From: Azolla caroliniana
Taxonomy: Eukaryota > Polypodiophyta
NCBI GenBank assembly: GCA_043228905.1
Contig: JBHGNT010000008.1
Location: forward strand, 9,176,001 to 9,240,000
DNA length: 64,000 nt
Direction: 5' to 3'
Position 1 is the first letter of the stretch. Every line of letters begins with the position of its first letter. Both the position numbers and the translations under genes were made by a program. Under the pieces are notes generated by a model, which was given only the letters and a program-made list of their open reading frames with translations, had not been told where the DNA came from and ran no database searches. Below are positions 10,855 through 22,598 of this stretch, piece by piece.

Positions 10855-11578
10855 TGTCGCGTTGCTACGCGCGTGCGTGGAGAAGAAGGCGGGACCACTG
10901 GGGTCTTGGACCGAGGAATAGGTGAGAAGAGGGAGAGAGAGAGAGAGAGACAAAGCGAGAGAAAGCGAGAGAGAGAGAGAGAGACGCTCACACACACGTA
11001 TAGACAAAGAAGTGCACTGGGACGCGGCCCAACAACACAGGAGACACGAGTTGAGAACACTAGCGTAAGTATATAAATATGCGTATGTATTTGTATGTAT
11101 GCAAACGACTCGAATGGTTACAGCCGATTAGGTCGGCGAGATGGATGCCGGCGCCTGATCACCTACGCACACAGGAGAGCAAGATGGAGATTCTGCCGGA
11201 AGCACACGGGCGTTCCACGGAGCAGGATCAACCTCCTGAGAACCTGCGCAAAAGAAAGCTATGGAGAACGACAGAGAAGAAGAGCTCGGTCCCAGTCCGA
11301 CAGCACTTCGTCCCCTCTAGCCTGCGATCCCCTCTCTTCCCCCGTCTCCCTCTATTTTATAGCTCAAGGAGGGAGGCCGTTTCACCCGTTTACATCACAT
11401 TAATTCTCTGTCCTCTCAGATAGAGATACTCCTGGATTTCCCCTATAGAATATTGCTACCTAGGATTTGACCTTTGTGCCTACCTATCTACTATACAACA
11501 AGGGGCGTGCCCACGTGTAAGGGTCGGTTCACACACACTATACACGGTTTGCGCTTGGGGACGGTTTTCTTCACGACA
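10855..11578 (-). repeat. 5' LTR of element B
   Basis: 724 bp. On the minus strand it starts TGTCGTGAAGAAAACC and ends GCAACGCGACA. A TATAAAATAG box lies at about 11350-11360 (minus). It carries the GA microsatellite 10931-10985. Confidence 0.92.
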
Positions 11579-11582
11579 ACGT

Positions 11583-12818
11583 AAGGGGACCGGCTCAAAC
11601 GCCGATGCTCGGCAGATGCCGCTACTACAGCACCTTCATCGACGACCACTTGCGCTACGCGTGGATATACCCGATGAAGAAGAAGAGCGAAGTGCTCTCC
11701 CACTTTCAAAGGGTCAAAAGCCAAGTGGAGAAAGAAACCGGTCGGCACATTCGATGCCTACGATCGGACGGAGGAAAGGAGTAGTTCTTCGACGAGTTCA
11801 CCTCCTACCTCCAAGGTGAAGGCATTCGTAGAGAATTCTCATGCCGACACACTCCCCAACAAAACAGAGTAGCCGAGAGAAAGAATCGGCAAATACTCAA
11901 GGTAGCACGCGCCATGATGCGTGAGAAGCACATGCCGAACTTCTATTGGGCGGAAGCAACATCCACGACCGTCTATCTCATGAACCGGTGCACCACCAAT
12001 GGAGTGCACGAGCTTACTCCATACTAGATCTTCGTTGGAAGGAAGCCCATCCTCTTGCACCTCAAGTTGTTCGGAAGCATTGCCAATGTACGCATCCCGA
12101 ACAAAAGTCGAGAGAAGCCCGACGGGAAGTTGGAAGAATGTATTCTCATAAGATACTTGTCCGCGAAAAAGGCGTACAAGTGCTTCAACCCTTCGACCCG
12201 AGCAGTGCGGATAAGTCATGACGTTGTTTTCTACAAATCGGCATCGTGGTATAAGCCCGATGCGACTCCATCCGACCCGATCGAGGAAGAGTTGAACGCC
12301 AACTCAGATGACGAAACTCGGCCAAGTCCTCCACCGAAGGACAATCCAAGCTCTACCGAGCTAATTGGCCCACAAGAGCCTCCACGCGATGAAAACACGT
12401 CGCGGCCAAGTCCGACATCGGACAAAGGCAACTTGGTAAGATGCCCGAATACGATGTTGAGGTCCACCCCGACGACCGTGATTCGGATGATTCAGCTCGC
12501 TCACTAGACAGTGAGTTCAGTGTACCCGTCATGAGGTCACCAGGAGTAAAGAAGGAACTCACATCGACAAATGAGAAACTCCGCCGCTCATCACAAGTGA
12601 AGACCCAAGTCACTCGTTACGCCTACAACGAGTATATGGCCCATCACTATGCCCTCGCAATGAAGGTAGTGGCCGAACAAGAGCCCGAGGATCCAAGCCT
12701 TCGTCACAGGCTTGAGGGGGAGAATAAGCCACGAAGAGCCGTGCAACGAGGCCGCGAAGACGCGAAGAGCCACGCAACGAAGCCACGAAGACGCGAAGAA
12801 AGCCGCGCAACGCCGTGA
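11583..12818 (+). pseudogene. Copia A integrase, second half, with degraded tail
   Basis: Resumes the integrase core: STFIDDHLRYAWIYPM, IRCLRSDGGKE then a stop at about 11782, HTPQQNRVAERKNRQIL with the catalytic Glu, FYWAEATSTTVYLMNRC, another stop near 12026, and the C-terminal KLFGSIANVRIP...YKCFNPSTR. A proline/acidic linker follows (12440-12600). The start of an RT-type entry motif (YMAHHYALAMKV, about 12635) is followed at once by CGAAGA-rich filler to 12835. No RT or RNase H motif occurs. Confidence 0.85.
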
Positions 12819-12905
12819 AGAAAGCCGCAAGCCGCACCGATGCCGACGAAGCCGAAAGAAGCTAAACTGGACCTTGGACGCCTCACACTTGAGCTTGAGG
12901 GGATG

Positions 12906-13805
12906 TGTTGAGATATCAAGCTCAACTAGTTTAATCTAGTTAGTCAACACATGTAACTTAGTAGTTACCTAGATCGAATCTAGTTAATGTGTTAACCTTA
13001 AGCCTTTAAATAGAACCTTGTACTTAAGTGAGATATTCTAGATCCTCCACTCCTTAGTACATTTAATGTAGGACTTACACATAAGTACCTATGTTCTACC
13101 CACACATGTGCACCTTTGCACATGGGTGGTATATATACCTCATTGTGGGTATTTTTGTATGTTGATGACACTTTTCAATATAGTTGTTGAGAGACAAGCT
13201 CAACATCGGCCGGATTGGCTGAAGAAGCCGAGGACCGGATCGGTTGGGACCGATCGGTTAGGCCGAATGCGTAAACCAGTACGCAGACCGGTGTGTAGGT
13301 AGGGCCGGATCGGTGCGGAAACCGGGAGGCCGTTAGGAAAGATATTCCGTGAGGAATATATTTGGGAGTTAGTGTAGGAGCTCTCAATGAGCATTGAAGT
13401 ACTGTCAGTACTTCGGTCAGTCCTTCTAGGAGTTGTATAAAAGTGTTCATTGAACACACATATGTACAGAGAATAGTGAATAGAGATTGTGTACTGTTCT
13501 TGAATATAGTTCTTGTGTTTTCTCTCTCTCACTCTCTCTATCTCTCCCGCGTATACTGCGTAAGCTCAAGCTCTCCATTAAACCTGAGTTTTCTTCCTTC
13601 TGTTCGGTCTTCATACTTGCTTCCGCACACTACTTTTTACAATAGTCAATCATCCCCCATTTATCTTCGTGTTCATAAGTGTAACCTCTCTCTCTCTCTT
13701 CCTCTCACACACTCTCACGTGCATATCATACTAATCTTCCGTTGCTTAACGTAACCATATAATTAGTCTCTAATTAACCCTAGTTAATTACCTAATTACT
13801 TAACA
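12906..13805 (+). repeat. 3' LTR of copia A, interrupted by a solo LTR
   Basis: Pieces 12906-13184 and 13647-13805 make a 438 bp LTR. It lacks the O-derived duplication seen in the 5' LTR, which shows the original structure. It is preceded by a purine-rich tract (GAGCTTGAGGGGATG). Confidence 0.92.
13185..13641 (+). repeat. Solo LTR of another copia-like family
   Basis: 457 bp from TGTTGAGAGACAAGC to CTTTTTACA, flanked by ATAGT (13180-13184 and 13642-13646). It contains a TATAAAAG box at about 13437 and shares only the first few bases with the A LTR. Orientation is inferred from the TATA box. No coding region belongs to it. Confidence 0.9.
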
Positions 13806-14238
13806 AAAGGTAAGTCGTGCATTTTTTAGAATGCATGAATACTTTATTTATAAGAAAAATGTACACCAATAAAAAATCACTCGTGCACATCTAGTGTGCA
13901 TGAACACTTTAGAAAAAGCAGGAAGCCATTCTTAGCCTCTTCCATCCTTATATAAGGGGGAGAGAAAGATGCATGGGGGGTTGTTGATTATTTTACAAGG
14001 GTTGATTAATATAATATATTCGTGGGATTCACGAATTTGCTAACTATTTTTCTTTCTTAATCTGAGTACTCACTAATACACTATACTCGTGGGATTCACG
14101 AGTTTTTCCATATCTTTCTTTCTTACAATATATTTCATATTCTTAATTGCCTTAGAATTTTCTTTTCTCCTAGTCCAAAACCTCAGTGGTTCCCACCCGA
14201 CTCACGCAACGATCCGGAGCCGAAAGGCACAACACAAG

Positions 14239-14255
14239 TGGTGAACCCGACATGA
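14239..14255 (+). promoter_or_regulatory. Primer binding site of element O (TGGTGAACCCGAC type)
   Basis: The sequence TGGTGAACCCGACATGA lies 4 nt after the 5' LTR. The same block follows the 5' LTRs of D (34581) and, reversed, B (10834-10850), so it is a conserved primer site. It begins with TGG as expected for a tRNA CCA end, but I cannot name the tRNA. The gag ATG (14252) overlaps it. Confidence 0.8.
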
Positions 14256-14496
14256 ACACGGGTGGCAAGGAGATGGAAAATCAACCGGAGGCTAACATCA
14301 TGATGATGATGTTCGAGCGGATGCTTCAAGAACAACATGCGATGTCGGAGATAGCGGCAGCAGTAGAGGGGCTCGTGCAACGGATCGGGCAATTCAACGG
14401 AAAGGACATATCACGCTATCTTCGGGACTACAAGGCGGAAATGATACGGTGGGGGATTTCGGAAGGACTGCAAGTGACATCCTTCAACCGGGTGGC
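14252..14496 (+). pseudogene. Element O gag, N-terminal piece
   Basis: ATG 14252 overlaps the primer site. About 82 residues follow, with a Met-run (IMMMMFERML), GQFNGKDISRYLRDYKAEM and EGLQVTSFNRV. The frame is cut by copia F at 14496 and resumes at 24909. It aligns with B gag. Its role is capsid formation; no named domain was recognised. Confidence 0.8.
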
Positions 14497-15229
14497 TGTT
14501 GGGAGACAGGTCCCTCCGGATGGTGTAGACCCGGTGAGAACCGGATGAGGCATACCCGGCTACGGAGAGCCGGATGGTGCAGACCCGGTGAGAACCGGAT
14601 GAGGAGTACCCGGCTATGGAGAGCCGGATGGTGCAGACCCGGTGAGAACCGGATGAGGAGTACCTGGCTACGGAGAGCCGGATGGTGTAGACCCCGTGAG
14701 AACCGGATGAGGAGTACCCGGCTACGGAGAGTCGGATGGTGCAGACCCGGTGAGGAATGCTCACCGGATGAAGAGACATATTTGTAAATACGTTTCTGAG
14801 AGTCCATCGTGGCTACATTTGTAAATAGCCGAAAAGTCATATTAGTATAAATATGACTTAGGGCAAACTTTTAGTTGTTGTTGTCATTTCATGTTGTAAC
14901 AGTGTACAGAGAGAGAGCGCGTAACAGTGTACAGAGAGAGAGAGAGAGAAAGAGGTCGTTGCCTCTGTTGTAACCGCCGCCTGTGGCGAGGATCGTGAGC
15001 ACGAGGTTGTTGCCTTCGTAAACTCACTGTTGTACATTCTAACATAGTGATAATTTGCAGCTTCTGGGCTGTCGTAGTTTATCCCTTAGTTTGGGTTTTG
15101 CACGTAAACATCCTGTGTACATTTTTCATCTCCTTTGTGTCGCGTGTTTTCCGTTTCTTGTTTTCTGTGTATGATTCTAAGCTCAGTTGTGGCCGAGCGT
15201 TGTGCATAAGGAGCGTTGAGTTCCCGTCA
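14497..15229 (+). repeat. 5' LTR of F with 54 bp minisatellite
   Basis: 733 bp. U3 holds four full 54 bp units (GATGGTGYAGACCC, GTGAGAACCGGATGAG, AGTACCCGGCTA, GGAGAGCCG) from about 14517 to 14735. The 3' LTR has only about one, and the 163 bp length difference equals three units. The TATA-like GTATAAATATGAC is at about 14842 and GA repeats at 14908 and 14931. Confidence 0.92.
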
Positions 15230-15258
15230 AGTGGTATCAGAGCGAAACAACACAGAAA

Positions 15259-16761
15259 ATGGATGAATCGTTTGGTGGCATGTTCAAGCTCACCGGCTCC
15301 AACTATTCAGTGTGGAAGTCGAAGATGAGGGACATGCTCGTGTTTAAAGAGCTCTGGCTGCCGGTTCAGTTCGGGGACAAGAGACCGGACAAAATCGACG
15401 CCGCGATATGGGAGGTGATGCACATGAAGACAACGGCGTACATACGGTGCTTCATCGACATGAGCCTGTACAACAACTTCAATGAGGAGAGCAAGGCTCA
15501 TGAGCTCTGGGAGAAGATCGGCATAATGTTTCAAAACAAAAATGTTGTTAATCAGGTTTCGGTATTCCGGAAGCTAGTAAGACTCCGGTACCAAGATGGC
15601 TCCAGCATGGCGGAGCACATGAATGCCTTCCATGGGCTGATCAACCAGGCAACATCATTGGAAGTACCTCTCGCCGACGAGGTACTAGCGCTACTCCTGC
15701 TCGGTTCCCTCCCGGATAGCTGGGAGACGTTGGTTGTCACTTTGGGCAACGCCGGGCCGGAAGGAAAGCGGTTATCCCTAGCAAGAGTAAACTCGAGCTT
15801 GCTACATGAGGTGGTGTGTCGGAAAGATAAACATACGAGCTCCGACTCCAAAGCACTCCTTACCGAATCGGAACGCAGAAGACAGAGAAACCGTAGTCCC
15901 AAGAACCGGGAGAAATCGGGGACACGGTCAAAGTCAAGGGGGAGGCCTACTTGCTTCTATTGCGGCAAGCCGAGACACTTCCAAAAGAACTGTCGGCATT
16001 TCCGTAAAGACAAGGAAACCGATGGTACCGATTTGAAGCGGACCCCGGACCGGAACGGTAAGGACCGGAGGGGGCCGGACCGGAAGGGAATGACGGCAAT
16101 CGCGGCAAGTGAAGAAGAGTTGATGCTCATCACCGAGGAGAGTGAGATAAACCTTGCCGGCGACGAGATGACCTGGGTGGTAGACTCCGGAGCATCGTTC
16201 CACCTTACCCTGGACCGGAAATGCCTCTCATCCTACTCAGCCAGTGATCACGGCTGTGTCCGTATGGAGAATGAAGGTACATGCCGAATTGTCGGCATAA
16301 GAGACGTGTGGCTGTCAACACCAACCGGATGCAAGTTGCTGCTGAAGGATATCCGACACGTTCCGGAGGTTCGTCTAAACCTGATATCAGCCGGTCGGCT
16401 AGATGATGAAGGCTACACGGGTAGCATCCGGAACGGTGTCATGAAGTTCGAGCTCCACATGAGAGTGGAAAGACAAACCGGTCGGAAGCTGAAGGCAATT
16501 CGAGCAGATAACGGAGGAGAATACCGGGGGCAGTTCGAGGAGTACTACTGCTTGAAGGGAATCCGGCTCGAATTTACCGTGCCGAAGACGCCGGAACTAA
16601 ACGGACTGGCCAAGAGGATGAACCGGACCATAATGGAGAGGGTCCGGAGTATGCTAGCGCATGCAAAACTACCCAAGAAGTTTTGGGCTGAGGCATTGTC
16701 GACGGCGACATATGTGATAAATAGATCACCCTCAGTACCCTTGGACGAAGACATGCCATAG
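15259..16761 (+). pseudogene. Copia F gag, protease and truncated integrase
   Basis: 500 residues from ATG 15259. Copia gag (KLTGSNYSVWKSKM), CCHC knuckle CFYCGKPRHFQKNC (about 15952-15993), protease VVDSGASFHLT (about 16170). The frame then passes from GVMKF directly into ELHMRVERQTG at about 16450: the pre-integrase domain, the HHCC zinc finger and the first catalytic Asp of integrase, about 150 residues, are deleted compared with C. The remaining core (IRADNGGEYRG, TPELNGLAKRMNRT) ends at a stop at 16759-16761. Confidence 0.9.
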
Positions 16762-18838
16762 AGGGTCTGGACCGGTAAGGAAGTATCCTACGGCATCTGA
16801 AGGTGTTCGGGTGTCTCGCGTACGTGCATGTAGCTAAGGACCGGAGAGGAGAGTTAGATCCAAAGACCCAGCCATGCATATTCCTCGGTTACAGTGACGA
16901 TGACTTCGGCTACCGAGTGTGGGACCTGGTCGACAAGAAGGTATTCCGGAGTCGAGATATTATCTTCATGGAGGAAAAGACGCTCGCCGACTGGGAGTCG
17001 GAGAAGAAGATAATGAACTCTGAGTCGACCGGTAAGGATCGACTCTACGATGAGCAGACCCAACCGGCAAGAGACCGGTTAACACTCGAGGGACCAGCCG
17101 GTTACAGTGAGGATACCGAACAGGCTGAAGAAGAAGTAGTGGAAGCTGAAACCGGAACCGGCCAAGACCCCGAATCGGATTCGGATGAAGAGAAAGTGGA
17201 AGAGCCGGTTACCGATTCCCGAAGACGGAGATATCCTCTCAGAGAGAGAAGGTCCCCTCGGAGATTTCCGGATGTAGAGCATGTTGTGCTGACCGATGGG
17301 GGGGAGCCGGAAATCTTCGAAGAAGCGAAGGATGACACCCATAGCCCCAAATGGTTAAGTGCCATGCAGGACGAGATGGATTCCTTGCATGAGAACCATA
17401 CGTACGAATTGGTGGAGTTGCCGAAAGGAAAGCGGGCACTCCGAAACAAGTGGGTGTACAACTTGAAACCGGGAGATGCCGTCAACCCCCCAAGATACAA
17501 AGCCAGGATCGTGGTGAAGGGATTCCAGCAGAAAAAGGGTGTGGACTTTGACGAGATATTTTCCCCGGTAGTAAAGATGACCTGCATCCGGATGGTGCTG
17601 AGTATAGCGACAAGCATGGACCTCGAGGTAGAACAGCTGGACGTGAAGACGACATTCCTTCACGGCGATCTCGAAGAGGAGATCTACATGCAGCAACCGG
17701 AAGGATTCATGGAGAAAGGGAAGGAGCACCTGATATGCCGGTTGAAGAAGAACTTGTACGGACTGAAGCAGGCTCCCTGACAATGGTACCGGAAGTTCGA
17801 TTCCTTCATGACCAATCAAGGGTACCACAAGACGCAGGCCGATCACTGCGTGTTTGTGAAGAAGTTCGAAGGAGGTGACTTCCTGATACTCCTTCTGTGC
17901 GTGGATGACATATTCATCGTTCAACGGGACCAAGTCAAAATACGGATGCTGAAGAAGGTCCTCAACCGGACCTTCTCAATGAAAGACTTGGGTCCGGCAA
18001 GACAGATGCTGGGGATGCATATTATCCGGAACCGGTCAGTGAAACAATTATGGCTGTCACAGGAGAAGTACGTGACAAAGGTGCTTCACCGGTTCAACAT
18101 GTCAGATGCGAAACTGGTCGGATCGACACTTCCGGCAAACTGCAGGCTATCTGGTAAGCAAAGCCCGAAGACGAAAGCAGAGAAGGCTGATATGATGAAG
18201 ATTCCATATGCCTCTGCCGTCGGGAGCTTGATGTACGCAATGGTGTGTACCTGACCGGATATAGGATACGCAGTTGGAGTGGTGAGCTGGTTTATGAGCA
18301 ATCCCGGCAAGGAGCACTAGAACGCGGTCAAATGGATACTCCGGTATTTGAAGGGCACTTCAAATATGTGTCTCCGATTCGGCTCCGGAAAACCTCAACT
18401 TGATGGTTTCACCAATTCGGACATGTCGGCTGATGTGGATACCAGCCGGTCTACATCCGGGTATGTAATGACATATGCAGGGGGAGCTGTTTTGTGGCAG
18501 TCGAGGCTGCAGATGACAGTTGCATTGTCAACCACGGAGGCGGAATACATGGCAGCTGTGGAAGCCGGCAAGGAAATATTATGGATGAAGGACTTCATCG
18601 GAGAGCTTGGTATCCGGCAAGATGAATACCGACTCTATTGCGACATTCAAAGTGCCATCCACCTTGCTAAGAATGCGGCCTACCATTCCCAGACGAAGCA
18701 TATCCAGCGAAGGTATCATTGGATCCGGGGAAGAGTAGATGACCAAGAGTTCGCGTTGACGAAGATCCACACGGCCAAAAACGGGTCAGATATGCTGACC
18801 AAAGTTCTGATACCCGACAAGCTGGATGCATGCCAGAA
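16762..18838 (+). pseudogene. Copia F integrase tail, RT and RNase H
   Basis: A 1-nt loss near 16787 shifts the frame. The open stretch 16803-17780 has KVFRSRDIIFM, PLRERRSPRRF and the RT start (RNKWVYNLKPGDA, VVKGFQQKKGVDFDEIF, QLDVKTTFLHGDLEEEIYM). A TGA at 17778-17780 breaks YGLKQAP-Q. The RT box is CVDD (LLLCVDDIFIV) where C has YVDD, and further stops lie at 18252 and 18318. RNase H follows (GGAVLWQSRLQ, STTEAEYMA, HIQRRYHWIR). The frame is cut by C at 18838 and its last codons are 24287-24323. Confidence 0.9.
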
Positions 18839-19530
18839 TGTTGGGATTACGGTCCCTCCGGATGGGATGGTCGGATGCCCGGGAATCGGGGATGAAGACC
18901 CGGTTCCGGAGCCGGATGATGAAGACCCGGTTCCGGATCCGGATGATGAAGACCCCGGCTACGGAGCCGGATGATGAAGACCCCGGCTACGGAGCCGGAT
19001 GACGAAGACCCCAGCTACGGAGCCGGATGACGAAGACCCCGGCTACGGAGCCGGATGACGAATGAACCCGGAGAGAGATCCGGATGCGGGGACATATTTG
19101 TGAATATGTTTGCCAAGGGCCCTTGAGGCTATATTTGCAAATAGCCCGAAAGTCATATGTGTATAAATATGACTTAGGGCAAACAGTTTTATGTTGTTGC
19201 TCATTTTTCTAGTTTGCGAAGAGAGAGCAGCCGAGAGAGCAGCCGAGAGAGAGAGAGAGAGAGACGAAGAGGTCGTTGCCTCTATGTATTACCGCCGCCT
19301 GTGGCGAAGACAGTGAGCTCAAGGTTGTTGCCTTGTAGCCTCACCATTGTACACCTCTGTTTATAGTGATATTTGGAGTTTGAGGACTCCTGTGGTTTTT
19401 CCCCATTTAGGGTTTTCCACGTAAAACATCCTGTGTACCTTTTCTCTCTGTTCATTTCGTGCATTCTGTATTTCCTGTTTTCTGTGAGTAAATCCTATTC
19501 CTCGGTTGTGGCCGAGCACTGTGTTCAACA
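18839..19530 (+). repeat. 5' LTR of C
   Basis: 692 bp, TGTTGGGATTACGG...GTGTTCAACA. Carries roughly 30 bp CCGG-rich tandem units (CCGGATGATGAAGACC type, about 18885-19065), a TATA-like GTATAAATATGAC (about 19160) and a GA microsatellite (19207-19264). Confidence 0.94.
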
Positions 19531-19561
19531 AAGTGGTATCAGAGCGACGGCAGTGCAGAAA

Positions 19562-22500
19562 ATGGAAGGCGGCAGCAGCGGGCAGCCGGGGATGATGGTG
19601 CTGAATGCGCAGAACTACGCCGACTGGAAGATAAAGATGGAGGATCTGCTCATTGTTCGGGACCTGTATGAACCGATTGACAGGTCGGAAATACCCAAGG
19701 GGGTACTTGAGATGGAATGGAGGCTTCTGAACCGGAAAGCCGTTGCAACCATTCGGCAATACGTCGACGTGAGCGTCCTACAACATGTGGCGAACGACAC
19801 CAACGCATATGAGATGTGGCGGAAGCTGTCGGGCCTCTACGAGAGGAAGAATGCGTTGAACCGGACCTCCCTGATGAGGAAGATAGTGAACCTCAAGTAC
19901 CGGGACGGCGAGAGTATGGTGGAACACGTAAGCACGTTCATGGGATTCGTGAACCAGCTTGCGGCGATCAAGTTCCCGTTGGAGGATGCAATGCAAGCCA
20001 TCATCCTGATGTGTACATTGCCGGAAAGCTGGGAGAACTTGGTGGTGACTCTCAGCACCTCCTGCTCCGAAGATAACTTGTCCCTACAAACGGTAAAGAC
20101 AAGTATTTTGAACGAAGAAGCGCGTCGGAGAGATAAAGAACCGGCCTCCGACTCGAAGGCGTTGCTTACCGAATCGCAACGGGGAAGAGAACGGAACCGG
20201 AGTCCGCAAAGACGGGAGAAGTCGGGGACCCGGTCGCAGTCAAGAGGAAGGCCCACATGCTTCCACTGTGGGAAGCCGGGGCACTTCCGGAAGAATTGTC
20301 GGCATTACCGAAAAGACAACGGAGCCGACGACACCGATTCGAAGAAGTCACCGGAGCGAAACGGTGCATACCGGGGAGCCACGGACCGGAGAGGGCAGGA
20401 CCGGAAAGGAACGACGGCACTCGCGGCAAGTGAAGAAGAGATAATGCTCATTACCGAAGAGAGGGAGCTGAACCTTGCCGGTGAAGAGATGACCTGGGTG
20501 GTCGATTCCGGAGCATCATTCCATCTGACCCCGGAGAAGAAATACTTCTCATCCTACACAGCCGGTGAGCACGGCTGTGTCCGGATGGGAAATGAAGGTA
20601 CATGCCGGATTGCCGGCATAGGAGACGTGTGGCTGATGACATCAACCGGATGCAAGATGCTGCTGAAGGATGTTCGACACGTTCCGGAGGTTCGATTGAA
20701 CCTGATTTCGGCCGGGAGGCTAGACGATGAAGGCTACACGGGTAGCATCCGGAACGGTGTCATGAAGTTCAGCAAAGGGAGCCTGATAGTGGCTCGGGCC
20801 CGGAAGGTCAACACACTGTACCTGATGAATACCCGGCTATGTCCGGAGGAGCTGAACGTGGCAGCTGACACTGCCGGTGAGCTGTGGCACAAGAGATTGT
20901 GCCACATGAGCGAGAAGGGGATGAAGAGGCTTGCAGAAGACAACCTTATTCCAGTGAAGCATGTGCATCTGGAGAAGTGCACCGATTGCCTGGCCGGTAA
21001 GCAGAACCGAGCCTACTTCCACTCAAGGCCACCGACGAGACGTAGCACACCATTGGAGTTGGTGCACACTGACGTGTGTCAAGTAGAAACGAAGTCACAT
21101 GGCGGAGCCCAGTACTTCGTGACATTCATTGATGACCACAGCCGGAAGCTGTGGACGGCACCGTTGAAGACAAAGGATCAAGTGTTGTGCGTCTTCAAAG
21201 AATTCCACGCGAGAGTGGAAAGGGAATCCGGCAAGAAGCTGAAAGCGATACGAGCGGATAACGGAGGGGAATACCGGGGGCAGTTCGCGGAGTACTGTCG
21301 CTCGAAGGGAATCCGGCTCGAGTTTACTGTGCCGAAGACGCCGGAACTGAACGGGCTGGCCGAGAGGATGAACCGGACCATAATGGAGAGGGTCCGGAGT
21401 ATGCTGGCGCATGCGAAATTACCCAAGGGGTTTTGGGCTGAGGCAATGTCGACGGCGACATACGTGATAAACAGATCACCCTCAGTACCTTTGGACGGAG
21501 ACACGCCGCATAGAGTGTGGACCGGTAGGGAAGTATCCTACCGGCATCTGAAGGTGTTTGGGTGTCTCGCATATGTGCATGTGGCAAAGGACCGGAGAGG
21601 AAAGCTAGATCCCAAGACCCGGCCATGCATATTCCTCGGTTACGGCGACGACGAGTTCGGCTACCGAGTATGGGACCCGGTCGACAAGAAGATATTCAGG
21701 AGTCGTAATATCATCTTCATGGAGGACAAGACACTCGCCGACTGGGAGTCGGAGAAGAAGATGAAGAGCTCCAAGTTGACTGGTGAGGATCAACTCTATG
21801 AGGAGCAGTCCCGACCGGCAAGGGACTGGTTAGCACTCGAGGATCCGGCCGAAGACGGTGAAGAAACAGAACCGGCCGAGGAAGATGAAACTGATACCGG
21901 AACCGGCCCCGATCCCGAAATGGATTCGGATGAAGAGGAAACGGAAGGGCCGGTTACCGAAGCTCCGGAATGGAGATATCCTCTAAGAGAGAGAAGGGCC
22001 CCCCGAAGATTTCCGGAACCAGAGCACGTGCTGCTAACCGACGAGGGGGAGCCGGAGAGTTTTGAAGAAGCAAAGCTTGACACCCATAGCCGCAGGTGGT
22101 TAAGTGCCATGCAGGAGGAGATGGATTCCCTGCATGAGAACCACACATATGAACTTGTGGAGTTGCCGAAAGGAAAGCGGGCACTTCGGAACAAGTGGGT
22201 GTTCAAGCTGAAACCGGGAGATGCCGGAAAACCCCCGAGATACAAAGCCAGGATCGTGGTGAAGGGGTTCCAGCAGAAGAAGGGCGTCGATTTCGACGAG
22301 ATATTTGCCCCGGTAGTGAAGATGACCTCCATCCGAACGGTGCTGAGCATAGCGGCAAGCATGGACCTCGAGGTAGAACAGATGGACGTGAAGACGGCAT
22401 TCCTTCATGGTGACCTCGAAGAAGAGATCTACATGCAGCAACCGGAAGGATTCGAGAAGAAAGGGAAGGAGCACCTGGTATGCCGGTTGAAGAAGAGCCT

Positions 22501-22598
22501 TTACGGACTGAAGCAGGCTCCCCGGCAATGGTACCGGAAGTTCGACTCCTTCATGACCGACGAAGGGTACCACAAAACGCAGTCCGATCACTGCGTGT
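19562..22598 (+). pseudogene. Copia C gag-protease-integrase-RT, first part of the polyprotein
   Basis: ATG 19562 was chosen because the open frame upstream lies in the LTR. About 1010 residues. Gag (QNYADWKIKMEDLL); CCHC knuckle CFHCGKPGHFRKNC near residue 232; protease VVDSGASFHLT near 313; pre-integrase LWHKRLCHMSEKG; integrase zinc finger and core (HTDVCQ, FIDDHSRKLW, IRADNGGEYRG, ELNGLAERMNRT); RT start (RNKWVFKLKPG, FQQKKGVDFDEIFAPV, QMDVKTAFLHGDL, SLYGLKQAPRQWY). The polyprotein packages RNA, copies it and integrates the cDNA. A single missing T near 22597-22600 (F reads GTGTTTGTGAAG, C reads GTGTTGTGAAG) ends the frame at 22603. Everything else looks functional. Confidence 0.93.

Larger units (their letters stand above)
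8037..11578 (-). mobile_element. Element B: gag-only deletion derivative of the O family
   Basis: Flanked by ACGT (8033-8036 and 11579-11582). On the minus strand the 5' LTR is 10855-11578, the primer site 10834-10850, gag 10209-10811 continuing past a solo LTR to about 9260, a protease fragment about 9030-9202, a pol C-terminal fragment about 8860-8975, a polypurine tract about 8762-8776 and the 3' LTR 8037-8761. RT, RNase H and integrase are missing. The ends TGTCG/CGACA and the 4 bp duplication match O and D. Confidence 0.93.
5630..13805 (+). mobile_element. Element A: Ty1/copia retrotransposon lacking RT and RNase H
   Basis: Flanked by AAAGG (5625-5629 and 13806-13810), inserted in the O 5' LTR. 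The LTRs run TGTTGAGATATC...TACTTAACA. The primer site TGGTATCAGAGC (6284-6295) abuts the 5' LTR and a purine-rich tract precedes the 3' LTR. Internal order is gag, protease, integrase. B (8037-11578) is inserted in the integrase and a solo LTR (13185-13641) in the 3' LTR. The coding part ends just after integrase; RT and RNase H are replaced by CGAAGA-rich filler, so it could only have moved with help from another element. Confidence 0.92.
5391..14234 (+). repeat. 5' LTR of element O, split by copia A
   Basis: Two pieces, 5391-5629 and 13806-14234, rejoin to about 663 bp and match the 3' LTR 58983-59646 (664 bp) along their length. The LTR contains two copies of the phrase TCGTGGGATTCACGA and a TATATAAG box near 13951. 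The join is interrupted at AAAGG, duplicated on each side of the insertion. Confidence 0.92.

Noticed and set aside
14517-14765. CRISPR-like array in the F LTR
   Set aside because: Units are contiguous 54 bp minisatellite copies without unique spacers, in a plant retrotransposon.
19373-19561. Upstream extension of the copia C polyprotein
   Set aside because: This part of the open frame lies in the 5' LTR and primer site; gag starts at ATG 19562.
21796-22362. Long minus-strand open frames opposite copia and D coding regions (also 22100-22591, 17355-17933, 36201-36851, 37332-38057)
   Set aside because: Shadows of GC-rich sense frames; no known motif.
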